This document shows, one piece after another, positions 1 to 6,008 of a stretch of 12,420 bases of DNA (the stretch's first letter is position 1; every line of letters begins with the position of its first letter). The translations under genes and the position numbers were made by a program. The notes below the pieces were generated by a model. The model saw only the letters and a program-made list of their open reading frames with translations. It did not search any database and had not been told where the DNA came from. Source of the DNA: JASFEQ01 sp050122535 (GTDB lineage Bacteria > Desulfobacterota > DSM-4660 > Desulfatiglandales > HGW-15); the NCBI GenBank assembly GCA_050122535.1, contig JASFIT010000092.1, forward strand, positions 1 through 12,420, read 5' to 3'.

Positions 1-560
1 ATATTTTCCTCTTTTCTTAGGCCATCGTAGAGTGTGGAGAGCCCCAACCTTATCCCGGTTAGTGGATTGTTAATTTCATGGGCAAGTGTATATGCCATGT
101 CTGCAACAGAGGAAAGCTTTGCCGCCTTAACCGCTTCCTGCTCCAGTTCCTTTCTACGCGTTACGTCGTGTATCACGCTCATGACGTGAGTTATCTCCCT
201 CTTATTATCAAATATAGGAATGGAGATGGCTAATAGCTGACGATATTTCCCAGAGGGAGAACCATAAGAAAATTCGTGGTAGGGGCTTTTCACTCCGGTC
301 ATCAGAGTGTTTTGGAGCCTGGAGAATATGGCCTCTTTGTGCCGCACGTCAAACTCCGGGAGAAAGTCCATAGGGGACCTGCCCATGGCGTCTTTTGCTG
401 GGATCTCAAAGACCCTTTCAAATGAATCATTGACAAAGACCACTTTTAGCTCTCGGTCATGCAATACCACGGCCGCTTCTATGCTCTGAACAATGCCGCT
501 CAGGACCTGTTCACTGATCTTCCCGATTCTTTTTATGGTGTTTTTTTCATCCTTTCCCAT
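1..560 (-). CDS. PAS-domain sensor histidine kinase, 5' part (truncated by window edge)
   Basis: The first 186 codons of a sensor kinase are visible on the minus strand; the gene continues past position 1. The ATG at 560 is preceded by AAGGAG with a 6-nt spacer, which fixes the start. Residues about 15-130 read as a PAS domain, including a VNDSFERVF segment and a later HDVTRRKELEQE linker typical of PAS-to-kinase junctions. A HisKA phosphoacceptor box (LAHEINNPLTGI) follows, with the predicted phosphorylated His at residue 161. The ATP-binding HATPase domain would lie outside the window. No membrane segment is seen in the visible part, so this looks like a soluble sensor. It follows the SDR gene on the same strand, but a 345-bp repeat-bearing gap makes cotranscription uncertain. 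Signal and partner regulator are unknown. Confidence 0.85.
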   Translation of the reverse strand, partial: MGKDEKNTIKRIGKISEQVLSGIVQSIEAAVVLHDRELKVVFVNDSFERVFEIPAKDAMGRSPMDFLPEFDVRHKEAIFSRLQNTLMTGVKSPYHEFSYGSPSGKYRQLLAISIPIFDNKREITHVMSVIHDVTRRKELEQEAVKAAKLSSVADMAYTLAHEINNPLTGIRLGLSTLYDGLRKEEN

Positions 561-607
561 CAGGGGCTCCTTACACCTGTCAACACCGTTGAAAATCCCC
601 TCTGTCT

Positions 608-824
608 CCCCTTTAGGAAAGGGAAGGACTTCGTATCCCCTTTCGGTAAAGGGTATCAATGCGGTGAACTGAATAATCCTATTCCAAGGATCGAAGACCT
701 TCCCCCTTTATTAAAGGGGGAACAAGGGGGATTTTGTCTCAGAACTAAAGGCCTGTCGGCTTATTAAACTGCTCAGGCACGCCAACAAATCTAACTCATT
801 TTGCCCATTAAATAAAGGGGGCAA
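608..824. repeat. Intergenic spacer with CCCTTT/AAAGGG-type hairpins
   Basis: The 345-bp gap between the kinase and SDR genes holds several related inverted repeats. At 609-623 CCCTTT pairs with AAAGGG. At 638-653 CCCTTT and AAAGGG flank CGGT. At 702-720 CCCCCTTTA pairs perfectly with TAAAGGGGG. At 801-824 TTGCCC and GGGCAA flank an AT-rich loop. The motif repeats, and the G-rich run after 720 (GGGGGAACAAGGGGG) looks like a dispersed intergenic element rather than a gene. An open frame through here has a composition dominated by the repeats and no ribosome site, so I do not call it coding. Any of the hairpins could also slow transcription coming from the SDR gene, but none is followed by a convincing T-run. 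Confidence 0.6.
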
Positions 825-905
825 TCTCTAAACCGCCATTTACTTTTAGGAAGGATGATGGGACAGGGAGGAAAAGAGACTTTGCGGAGATTTGATAATG
901 GATTG

Positions 906-1673
906 CTAAAGCTTGGCCAACTCCCCGCCATCCATATAGATCACTTCACCTGTCATGTAATCTGAGGCATCTGATGCCAGGTAGACCACCAGGGGACCCA
1001 ATTCATCGGGCTCTCCATGCCTTTTCAGAGGAATTTTCTCCCGTCTAACGGATCCAAGCTTCGGGTCATCAAGCACCACCTTCATGGGCCGGGTATAAAA
1101 GGCGCCCGGGCCAATGGCATTCACCTTGATATTATGAGGAGCCCATTCCACGGCCAAATTCCTGGTGAACTGTAAAACCCCTCCTTTACTGACGGCATAA
1201 GGAACCATGCCTGCCCTGCCTTTCACACCAAGCACCGAGGCGATGTTGATGATTCTCCCACCTCCTTGCTTCATCATGATAGGGCCTGCAGCCTGACAAA
1301 AGAGAAAAATGGAGGTCAGGTTCGTGTTCATGGTGGTATGCCACTCTTTCAGGTCAAGTTTTAAGAAAGGCTTGACAATGGCCACACCTGCGTTGTTTAC
1401 GAGGATATCGAGTCGCTCCAATTTGGACACGGCCCTTTCCACCGCCCGATCCACTGAAGATTTCTTGGTGACATCGCAGACCAGGGAGATCGCCCTTCTC
1501 CCCAATGCCCTGATATGTGAAGCTGTTTCTTCGATCTCCTTTTTGGTTCGGGCCGTCACAACCAGATCCGCGCCTGCCTCTGCCAAGGCCAAGGCCATCG
1601 CTCGACCTAAGCCCCTTCCTGAGCCCGTGACCAGGGCCACCTTTCCGTCCAACCTGAACTGATCTAAGAGCAC
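906..1673 (-). CDS. Short-chain dehydrogenase/reductase (SDR), 255 aa
   Basis: This is a classical SDR, a soluble NAD(P)-dependent oxidoreductase acting on alcohol/ketone pairs. The Rossmann cofactor motif TGSGRGLG is at residues 16-23. NNAG is at 93-96, and the catalytic tetrad is N118, S146, Y159 and K163 (Y-A-V-S-K). An Arg at 42, just after the second beta strand, often goes with NADP(H) preference. The C-terminal YMTGEVIYMDGG segment is standard, and the length is normal for the family. The start is GTG at 1673, with AGGAGG 5 nt upstream (1679-1684). It lies 90 bp downstream of the NrfD-like gene on the same strand and is probably cotranscribed with it. The family is large, so the substrate cannot be read from sequence; the gluconate-dehydrogenase/3-oxoacyl-ACP-reductase-like group is the nearest general match. 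Confidence 0.93.
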   Translation of the reverse strand: MLLDQFRLDGKVALVTGSGRGLGRAMALALAEAGADLVVTARTKKEIEETASHIRALGRRAISLVCDVTKKSSVDRAVERAVSKLERLDILVNNAGVAIVKPFLKLDLKEWHTTMNTNLTSIFLFCQAAGPIMMKQGGGRIINIASVLGVKGRAGMVPYAVSKGGVLQFTRNLAVEWAPHNIKVNAIGPGAFYTRPMKVVLDDPKLGSVRREKIPLKRHGEPDELGPLVVYLASDASDYMTGEVIYMDGGELAKL

Positions 1674-1763
1674 CTTCGCCTCCTATTCCTGCAAAAAACC
1701 ACGGTTGTTTTCCCAATCGGTATTGATACGACCAGGATTGGGAATTCTTTATTCCATCGGTTC

Positions 1764-2684
1764 CTACGATGTATGCTGCTTTATCCCTGCAATAACATTT
1801 GACTCTATCAACGGGAAATACCTGGCCGCTTTGAGAATACAATATCTAAGTGTTAGATCACCTACCAATGCGCAGCCCACCCGCAGGTAAAGTACCCCGT
1901 GTGTCGGTTCTATAGATTTGGCATAGAGAAGAAGGGTCAGAAATGTTGGAACGATAAGAGCAATCAGAACGACTCCCACGTAGAAGAGGGGGGCGAGTTG
2001 GCCGCTGGTAAGCAACTTCAGGGACTGCTGTGCGGCCAATGAACCGTGCTTCGCATTCCACAGGTAAAAGATCGTTAGGAAAACGTATGCAAAGAGGGAC
2101 CATCTCGCAACGGGTTCCAGGGCAGCCAACATCTCGCTCTGATTGACGCCCAAGCTCAATCCTGTGACCATTTGTGTCCCCAGCCAAATGCCTGAGGCTA
2201 AAGAGAGCACCGGGACAATGGCGGAATTCCAAAAGGGCAAGGCGGAAACGATACTTAGCGTGATAAACCCGTGGATAATCACAAAAAATCCCAGGATGCT
2301 CATAACAACCTTGAAGAATAGAGAACTGCTCTCCCAGGGCAGGCTTTGGAAATAACTGAGGGAAGGGGCGAGCTGCAAGACCCCCAGAATCAGAAAAAGG
2401 CCTACGATGATGAAGCCTCTTGAGAGTTCCGATGTGCGGGGCCGAAATATGGCACGCCAGACCCTTTCTGGTTTACCCAAATACACCAGATGAAACCCCC
2501 CACCCAATACGGCGCAGGTTATCCAACCTATTGCCCCACCAAGCCAATACCCCAAGAAGAGAGAGACGAGATAAATTCCTGCTCCTATCTCGGAAAAAAA
2601 GAAGGCCAACCAGAGCAACAGGCCTTGTCGGTCTATCCATTCCCTCTGCGGGGTAAAATCCATCATCCAGAGATATGGTTTCAT
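1764..2684 (-). CDS. NrfD/DmsC-type integral membrane subunit, orphan
   Basis: A 306-aa polytopic membrane protein with about eight hydrophobic segments (roughly residues 22-48, 50-70, 91-107, 122-148, 154-176, 195-213, 233-255 and 264-282). It resembles the NrfD/PsrC/DmsC anchors, which pass electrons between the quinone pool and periplasmic or cytoplasmic Fe-S and molybdopterin subunits. Family-like features are the E32-x-G-A-G segment in helix 1, the YLGKPERVWRA turn (68-78) followed by RPRTSELSRGF (81-91), and P-F-W-N near 150. The ATG at 2684 follows GGAGGAGAG, a good ribosome site. No ferredoxin-like or molybdoenzyme subunit gene is adjacent: upstream is only a regulator remnant and downstream is an SDR. 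It may therefore work with a partner encoded elsewhere or be a relic of a larger operon. The NrfD superfamily call is fairly secure; the exact subgroup is not. Confidence 0.8.
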   Translation of the reverse strand: MKPYLWMMDFTPQREWIDRQGLLLWLAFFFSEIGAGIYLVSLFLGYWLGGAIGWITCAVLGGGFHLVYLGKPERVWRAIFRPRTSELSRGFIIVGLFLILGVLQLAPSLSYFQSLPWESSSLFFKVVMSILGFFVIIHGFITLSIVSALPFWNSAIVPVLSLASGIWLGTQMVTGLSLGVNQSEMLAALEPVARWSLFAYVFLTIFYLWNAKHGSLAAQQSLKLLTSGQLAPLFYVGVVLIALIVPTFLTLLLYAKSIEPTHGVLYLRVGCALVGDLTLRYCILKAARYFPLIESNVIAGIKQHTS

Positions 2685-2740
2685 GGCAGTACTCTCCTCC
2701 CCTTTTGGATTATCGATTCATGCTTTCCAGAACTAAACCG

Positions 2741-2769
2741 TGAATATGCACTTGATCTATCTCTATCAA
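2741..2769 (-). promoter_or_regulatory. Possible promoter for the NrfD-SDR pair, overlapping an inverted repeat
   Basis: Read on the minus strand, TTGATA (2769-2764) is followed after 17 nt by TATTCA (2746-2741), a good -35 with a weak -10 for a sigma-70-type promoter. The -35 coincides with the inverted repeat TTGAT-N8-ATCAA (2752-2769), which could be an operator. It sits between the regulator remnant and the membrane-subunit gene. The weak -10 makes this tentative. Confidence 0.3.
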
Positions 2770-2785
2770 AGAAACTCTGTTGAAC

Positions 2786-2935
2786 TTAAGAGGCTTTACG
2801 TTTTGCGAATTTTGATAACATAACCCCCATCTCTTTAATATGTTCCCGCATGAGGCGCTCGGCCAACACCGGATCTCTCCTGGCCATCGCCTCAAGAATC
2901 TCCTTGTGGCATGTAATGGTATTACCACTGCTATG
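2786..2935 (-). pseudogene. GntR/FadR-type regulator remnant (C-terminal FCD-domain tail)
   Basis: A 49-codon minus-strand reading frame ends at 2786. Its sequence, with C-H-K-E-I-L-E-A-M followed by R-R-D-P and later R-L-M-R-E-H, closely fits the last helices of the FCD ligand-binding domain of GntR/FadR-type regulators. That region normally reads as an H-x-x-I-L-E-A-I helix, a DP turn and a M-R-E-H helix. In this frame an in-frame TAA lies immediately upstream (2936-2938), and there is no suitable start codon with a ribosome site. The DNA-binding wHTH and most of the FCD domain are absent, since other genes and spacer occupy the place where they should be. I infer a decayed regulator, perhaps formerly controlling the adjacent NrfD-SDR pair. 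An assembly artefact or frameshift cannot explain it simply, because no continuation is seen in the other frames. Confidence 0.6.
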
Positions 2936-3065
2936 TTAGCACCAATTGGGTGTCAAGGAAAAAAAACAGGAGATATGGGGGACATCTTTTTTTTTGTGGT
3001 TGTGAATTGATATGTAACAGACCCTGTGTTATTTTCCATGTTTCACAGCTGGAACAAGGAATGGA

Positions 3066-3671
3066 TTGAATGCGCAAAGCGGTAGAGAAATGAGACCCAT
3101 TTTTGATGAAATCTGGAGGCGTGCAAAACCCTATCTCAATACGCGGAATAATGATATCCATACAGAGATCTCCGTAAGATTCGCTGAAATGCTATTGAAA
3201 AAAGAGGGTGGAGATGAAGAGATCGTTATACCTGCCATCATTTTGCATGATGTGGGGTGGATAAGGATCCCGGAGGATGAGCAACATATGGGCTATGGGC
3301 CGGACATCCAGTCTCCCCGTGTGGTGAAAAAGCATGAACTTGAGGGTGTCCAGATTGCCAAGGGAATCCTGGAAGCTGTAGATTATAATAAGGAGAAGAT
3401 TGCCGAGATCTTAGAAATTATTGAAGGCCATGATAGCAGAAAAGAGACAGGTTCAATAAATGAGAGCATTGTCAAAGATGCAGATAAATTGTGGAGATTT
3501 TCCAGAGAGGGTTTCACGATTGATTGTGATCGCTTTGACTTGAAACCCATGGAAAGGGTCAAAAAAAAGGACCTGGATATCGACAGGATATTTTTCACTG
3601 CATCTGCCAAGCAGATAGCAAGAAAAGAAATCAAGGAAAGATTAAAGGAATCAAAAAGTGCGGGAAACTAA
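3066..3671 (+). CDS. HD-domain metal-dependent phosphohydrolase, 201 aa
   Basis: A small soluble HD-superfamily protein. The metal-binding signature is visible in order: H32, the H61-D62 pair (ILHDVGW), H90 and H122 (EGHD), and an acidic position at D138/D140 (KDADKLWR). Such proteins hydrolyse phosphomonoesters, nucleotides or cyclic nucleotides; the natural substrate cannot be inferred here. The start is uncertain. A TTG at 3066 has AAGGA 5 nt upstream, while an ATG at 3090 (residue 9, beginning MRPIFDEIW) has a weak ribosome site but starts close to where the conserved region begins. The C-terminal 25 residues are lysine-rich. The gene stands alone on the plus strand, divergent from the regulator remnant, and is followed by a long repeat-bearing spacer, so it is probably a single-gene transcript. 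Confidence 0.82.
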   Translation: MNAQSGREMRPIFDEIWRRAKPYLNTRNNDIHTEISVRFAEMLLKKEGGDEEIVIPAIILHDVGWIRIPEDEQHMGYGPDIQSPRVVKKHELEGVQIAKGILEAVDYNKEKIAEILEIIEGHDSRKETGSINESIVKDADKLWRFSREGFTIDCDRFDLKPMERVKKKDLDIDRIFFTASAKQIARKEIKERLKESKSAGN

Positions 3672-3699
3672 TACAAGCGCATTTAATATTGTTACAATT

Positions 3700-3932
3700 G
3701 TCATTGCGAGCGACTCCCGCGGAGGCGGGAGGAGCGCGGCAATCTCAGCCTTCACGCCGAGATTGCGGAGCCTGTTCCGAGCCAGGCACTTTCTAAGAAA
3801 GCACGCCGACAAAATATGAGATTGCCTCTCGGCCGTGAGCGCAAGCCTGAACTGCTCGAGGCCGAACGGCTTTGCCCCTGCCTCTATCTGGGCTCGCAAT
3901 GACGGGCGAGGAAACTCTCTCCTCGCAATGAC
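3700..3932. repeat. Long imperfect palindromic intergenic repeat (TCATTGCGAG type)
   Basis: GTCATTGCGAGC at 3700-3711 is the reverse complement of GCTCGCAATGAC at 3892-3903, and a further CCTCGCAATGAC lies at 3921-3932. Nested inside, GGCAATCTCA (3738-3747) matches TGAGATTGCC (3817-3826) in inverted orientation, with another near copy, GAGATTGC, at 3760-3767. The hairpin CTCCCGC/GCGGGAG is at 3714-3731. The whole element could fold into a long branched stem. No coding sequence with a ribosome site is visible. This is the style of dispersed non-coding palindrome found between genes in many deltaproteobacterial genomes. It may be mobilised in trans or act at RNA level; that part is inference. 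Confidence 0.7.
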
Positions 3933-3983
3933 ACTTTAGTTATCGGGTCTATATTAGTTATTTTCATTCATCTTCATTTCAAG

Positions 3984-4012
3984 TTGAATTATTCATATCA
4001 AAATACTATAAG
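3984..4012 (+). promoter_or_regulatory. Likely sigma-70-type promoter for the OYE-family gene
   Basis: TTGAAT (3984-3989) and TATAAG (4007-4012) are separated by exactly 17 nt in an AT-rich stretch that follows the palindromic repeat. Transcription would begin near 4019 and give a leader of about 120 nt before the ATG at 4141. No clear riboswitch or attenuator was recognised in that leader. Confidence 0.5.
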
Positions 4013-4140
4013 TTCTTCCTTGGAACATGAGTTCGCTTAAGAGAAAACAGTCAACGACCATGAGCATTTCTCAGAATTCATTCGCTTTGCTTTTGTGCTT
4101 TTTGTTCATATTCTTTTTTTAGAAGGAGGGGAGCCAGAAT

Positions 4141-5268
4141 ATGGCCACATTATTTGAAGAGAATACAATCAATGGAATGACGATGCGCAACAGGGTAGTC
4201 CGATCTGCCACCTGGGAGGGGATGTGCGAGCAGGACGGCAGGCCCACGGAAAAATTGGTCAATTGCTATGCCGACTTGGCACAAGGTGGTGTGGGCCTGA
4301 TTATTACAGGCTTCACGTTTGTACGACAAGAAGGAAAGGCGTTACCCGGTAAGATGGGCATCCATACTGACGACTTTGCGGGCGATTATAAAAACTTGGC
4401 CCATGCTGTGCACGACCCCGGAGGCAAGATTGCGGTCCAGTTGGTCCATGCAGGCGGTAAGGCCGACGCCAAAGAAGCTGGCCGACAGCCCCTTGCCCCT
4501 TCGAGCTTGGAGGATGAACAATTTCCGGAGATGCCCGCCGAACTCACGAAGGATGAAATCAATGATATTGTTACTGCGTTTGGACAGGGGGCCCGCCGCG
4601 CCAAGGCCTGGGGCATCGATGCCGTGCAGCTTCATGGCGCCCATGGCTACCTGATCAACCAGTTTCTGTCTCCGCACATTAACCGCCGGGGGGATGAGTA
4701 TGGCGGCAGTATTGCAAACCGCAGCCGGTTTCTGCTCCAAGTGTACCAAGAGGTTCGGGACACGGTCGGTGCCGATTTTCCGGTGCTTATCAAGCTGAAC
4801 GCTTCGGATAACCTGGATGGCGGTTTAACCATTGACGATGCAATTTACGCTGCCAAGAAACTTTCAGACGCCGGTATCGATGCCATAGAAGTCTCATCCG
4901 GCACCTCCGCCTCTGGCGACAAAAACCCAGCGCGCGTGAAGATAAACAAACCAGAAAAGGAGGCCTATAACCTGGAACTGGCCGTTCAGATCAAGGAGGC
5001 TGTCAGTTGCCCGGTCATGGTGGTGGGCGGATTCCGGTCATATGAAGTTGCGGAAAAAGCACTCCAGGACAATGGCGTAGATTACATTGCCATGGCCAGG
5101 CCCCTGGTCCGGGAACCAGGCTTACCCAACCGCTGGCTGCAGGGCGACTGGAGTCCGGCCAAGTGTATTTCATGCAACAGCTGCTTTAAGCCTGCCACCA
5201 AGGAAGGCGGCATCTATTGTGTGATCGAAAAAAAAGAGCGCGAAAAGGCGGCAAAAGCAAAGCGCTGA
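4141..5268 (+). CDS. NADH:flavin oxidoreductase / Old Yellow Enzyme family with Fe-S cysteine motif
   Basis: A 375-aa TIM-barrel flavoprotein of the OYE family, which reduces activated C=C bonds using FMN. Visible hallmarks are NRVVRSAT near 17-24, Q100-L-V-H103-A-G-G-K, the substrate-binding H165-x-x-H168 pair in QLHGAHGYL, and the HINRRGDEYGGS region (179-190). A C-terminal cluster C342-x2-C345-x2-C348-x11-C360 resembles the [4Fe-4S] site of 2,4-dienoyl-CoA reductase and related enzymes. In contrast to those 640-670-aa enzymes, the protein ends just after the cluster, so the C-terminal FAD/NAD(P)H-binding domains are missing. Electrons must come from a partner or directly from NAD(P)H. AAGGAGGGGAG precedes the ATG. 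It is the first gene of the plus-strand block leading to the mutase and may act on an unsaturated CoA ester, an inference from context. Confidence 0.9.
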   Translation: MATLFEENTINGMTMRNRVVRSATWEGMCEQDGRPTEKLVNCYADLAQGGVGLIITGFTFVRQEGKALPGKMGIHTDDFAGDYKNLAHAVHDPGGKIAVQLVHAGGKADAKEAGRQPLAPSSLEDEQFPEMPAELTKDEINDIVTAFGQGARRAKAWGIDAVQLHGAHGYLINQFLSPHINRRGDEYGGSIANRSRFLLQVYQEVRDTVGADFPVLIKLNASDNLDGGLTIDDAIYAAKKLSDAGIDAIEVSSGTSASGDKNPARVKINKPEKEAYNLELAVQIKEAVSCPVMVVGGFRSYEVAEKALQDNGVDYIAMARPLVREPGLPNRWLQGDWSPAKCISCNSCFKPATKEGGIYCVIEKKEREKAAKAKR

Positions 5269-5292
5269 CTCGCCAGTTTTCGCTATGGATAT

Positions 5293-5308
5293 CCTTGCCT
5301 TGGCAAGG
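5293..5308 (+). other. Short hairpin after the OYE-family gene
   Basis: CCTTGCC and GGCAAGG form a perfect 7-bp inverted repeat with a 2-nt centre, 25 nt after the stop codon of the reductase gene. There is no T-run after it, so it is not a standard intrinsic terminator. It could stabilise the upstream mRNA end or be incidental. Confidence 0.35.
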
Positions 5309-5353
5309 GACATGCTCACAATACTCAAAAATCATACGAAAGGGAGTTTCCTC

Positions 5354-5902
5354 ATGAGAAAGCTAATATGTCTATTTCTTTTTTTGGTTATGGCCTTCAC
5401 GCTTCACTGCCAAGCTGGGAGCGCTTCTAAATCAACGACACAAAATTTTTCGGTTGACATCCCCGAAGGATGGACGAGATTCAGTAGTTCCGAATATTTC
5501 ATGTTAACCAGAGAGGGCGTCTTCTCGCAATACATTCTTGTTTTACAGCGTCGGGCTGACGAACCCTTTAGCCATACAAAAAGCAGGCTCAGCAAAGACA
5601 TGTCCCCTAAAGAAGCTGCGGGGGTCATAACAGACGAACTGAGCTCAGACGACAACCTTGTGAATTTCCAATTCCTTGAGTACGTTCCGGCCAAGGTGGG
5701 TAGGTATAACGGGTTCAGAATTGTATTTAGGTATCAAGACAAAAATGGGCGAAATTTCAGGACAGCCTTTTATGGCCTTTTGAACGGCAATTGGTTTTAT
5801 AGCCTACGCTATTGTGCCCAGGAAGAGAAGTATGCTGATGAAGACCTCAAGGCCTTTGAAAAGGTCGTGGATAGCTTTAAAATTGGTGTGGAGATATCTT
5901 GA
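5354..5902 (+). CDS. Exported PsbP/DcrB-like small protein, 182 aa
   Basis: The ATG at 5354 has AGGGAG 7 nt upstream and begins a clear signal peptide: M-R-K, then a leucine/phenylalanine-rich core up to about residue 18. This start is preferred over an in-frame ATG at 5285 that has no ribosome site and would bury the signal. A Cys at about residue 20 (F-T-L-H-C) loosely resembles a lipobox, but His at -1 is atypical, so lipoprotein status is doubtful; cleavage by signal peptidase I is the alternative. The mature part begins F-S-V-D-I-P-E-G-W, a pattern typical of the PsbP/DcrB-like alpha-beta fold, and ends F-E-K-V-V-D-S-F-K, also typical of it. Function in these bacteria is unknown. It lies between the reductase and mutase genes but looks like an unrelated envelope protein. 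Confidence 0.75.
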   Translation: MRKLICLFLFLVMAFTLHCQAGSASKSTTQNFSVDIPEGWTRFSSSEYFMLTREGVFSQYILVLQRRADEPFSHTKSRLSKDMSPKEAAGVITDELSSDDNLVNFQFLEYVPAKVGRYNGFRIVFRYQDKNGRNFRTAFYGLLNGNWFYSLRYCAQEEKYADEDLKAFEKVVDSFKIGVEIS

Positions 5903-5929
5903 TAAACGGCGTCCCACCAGATTTATAAT
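5899..5929 (+). promoter_or_regulatory. Possible promoter for the mutase genes
   Basis: A perfect TATAAT occurs at 5924-5929. The best -35, TTGATA at 5899-5904, overlaps the stop codon of the exported-protein gene and leaves a 19-nt spacer, longer than ideal. Transcription would start near 5936, about 73 nt before the mutase ATG. Confidence 0.4.
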
Positions 5930-6008
5930 CGGTTGGGAAGCGTTTTGAAAGGGATCTCATCGATTTACGCATTCCCATCTGGAGAAATTTGCCAAATGGA
6001 GGGGTAAA

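Noticed and set aside
459..767. Plus-strand open frame of about 100 codons
   Set aside because: It overlaps the kinase gene on the other strand and then runs through the CCCTTT/AAAGGG hairpins. It has no ribosome site and its amino-acid pattern just reflects the repeats.
608..824. Possible CRISPR array
   Set aside because: The repeats are short hairpins of unequal length and spacing, with no constant direct repeat and no cas genes nearby.
1354..1842. Minus-strand open frame overlapping the SDR gene
   Set aside because: It is out of frame with a well-supported SDR and spans the SDR start and ribosome site; composition is Gly/Arg-rich as expected for a shifted frame.
2420..2783. Plus-strand open frames opposite the membrane-subunit gene
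   Set aside because: They are antisense to a strongly supported NrfD-like gene and resemble no family.
3700..3932. Possible insertion sequence or integration site
   Set aside because: There are inverted arms but no transposase or integrase gene and no evident target-site duplication.
4342..4749. Minus-strand open frame opposite the OYE-family gene
   Set aside because: Antisense shadow of a gene with clear catalytic motifs.
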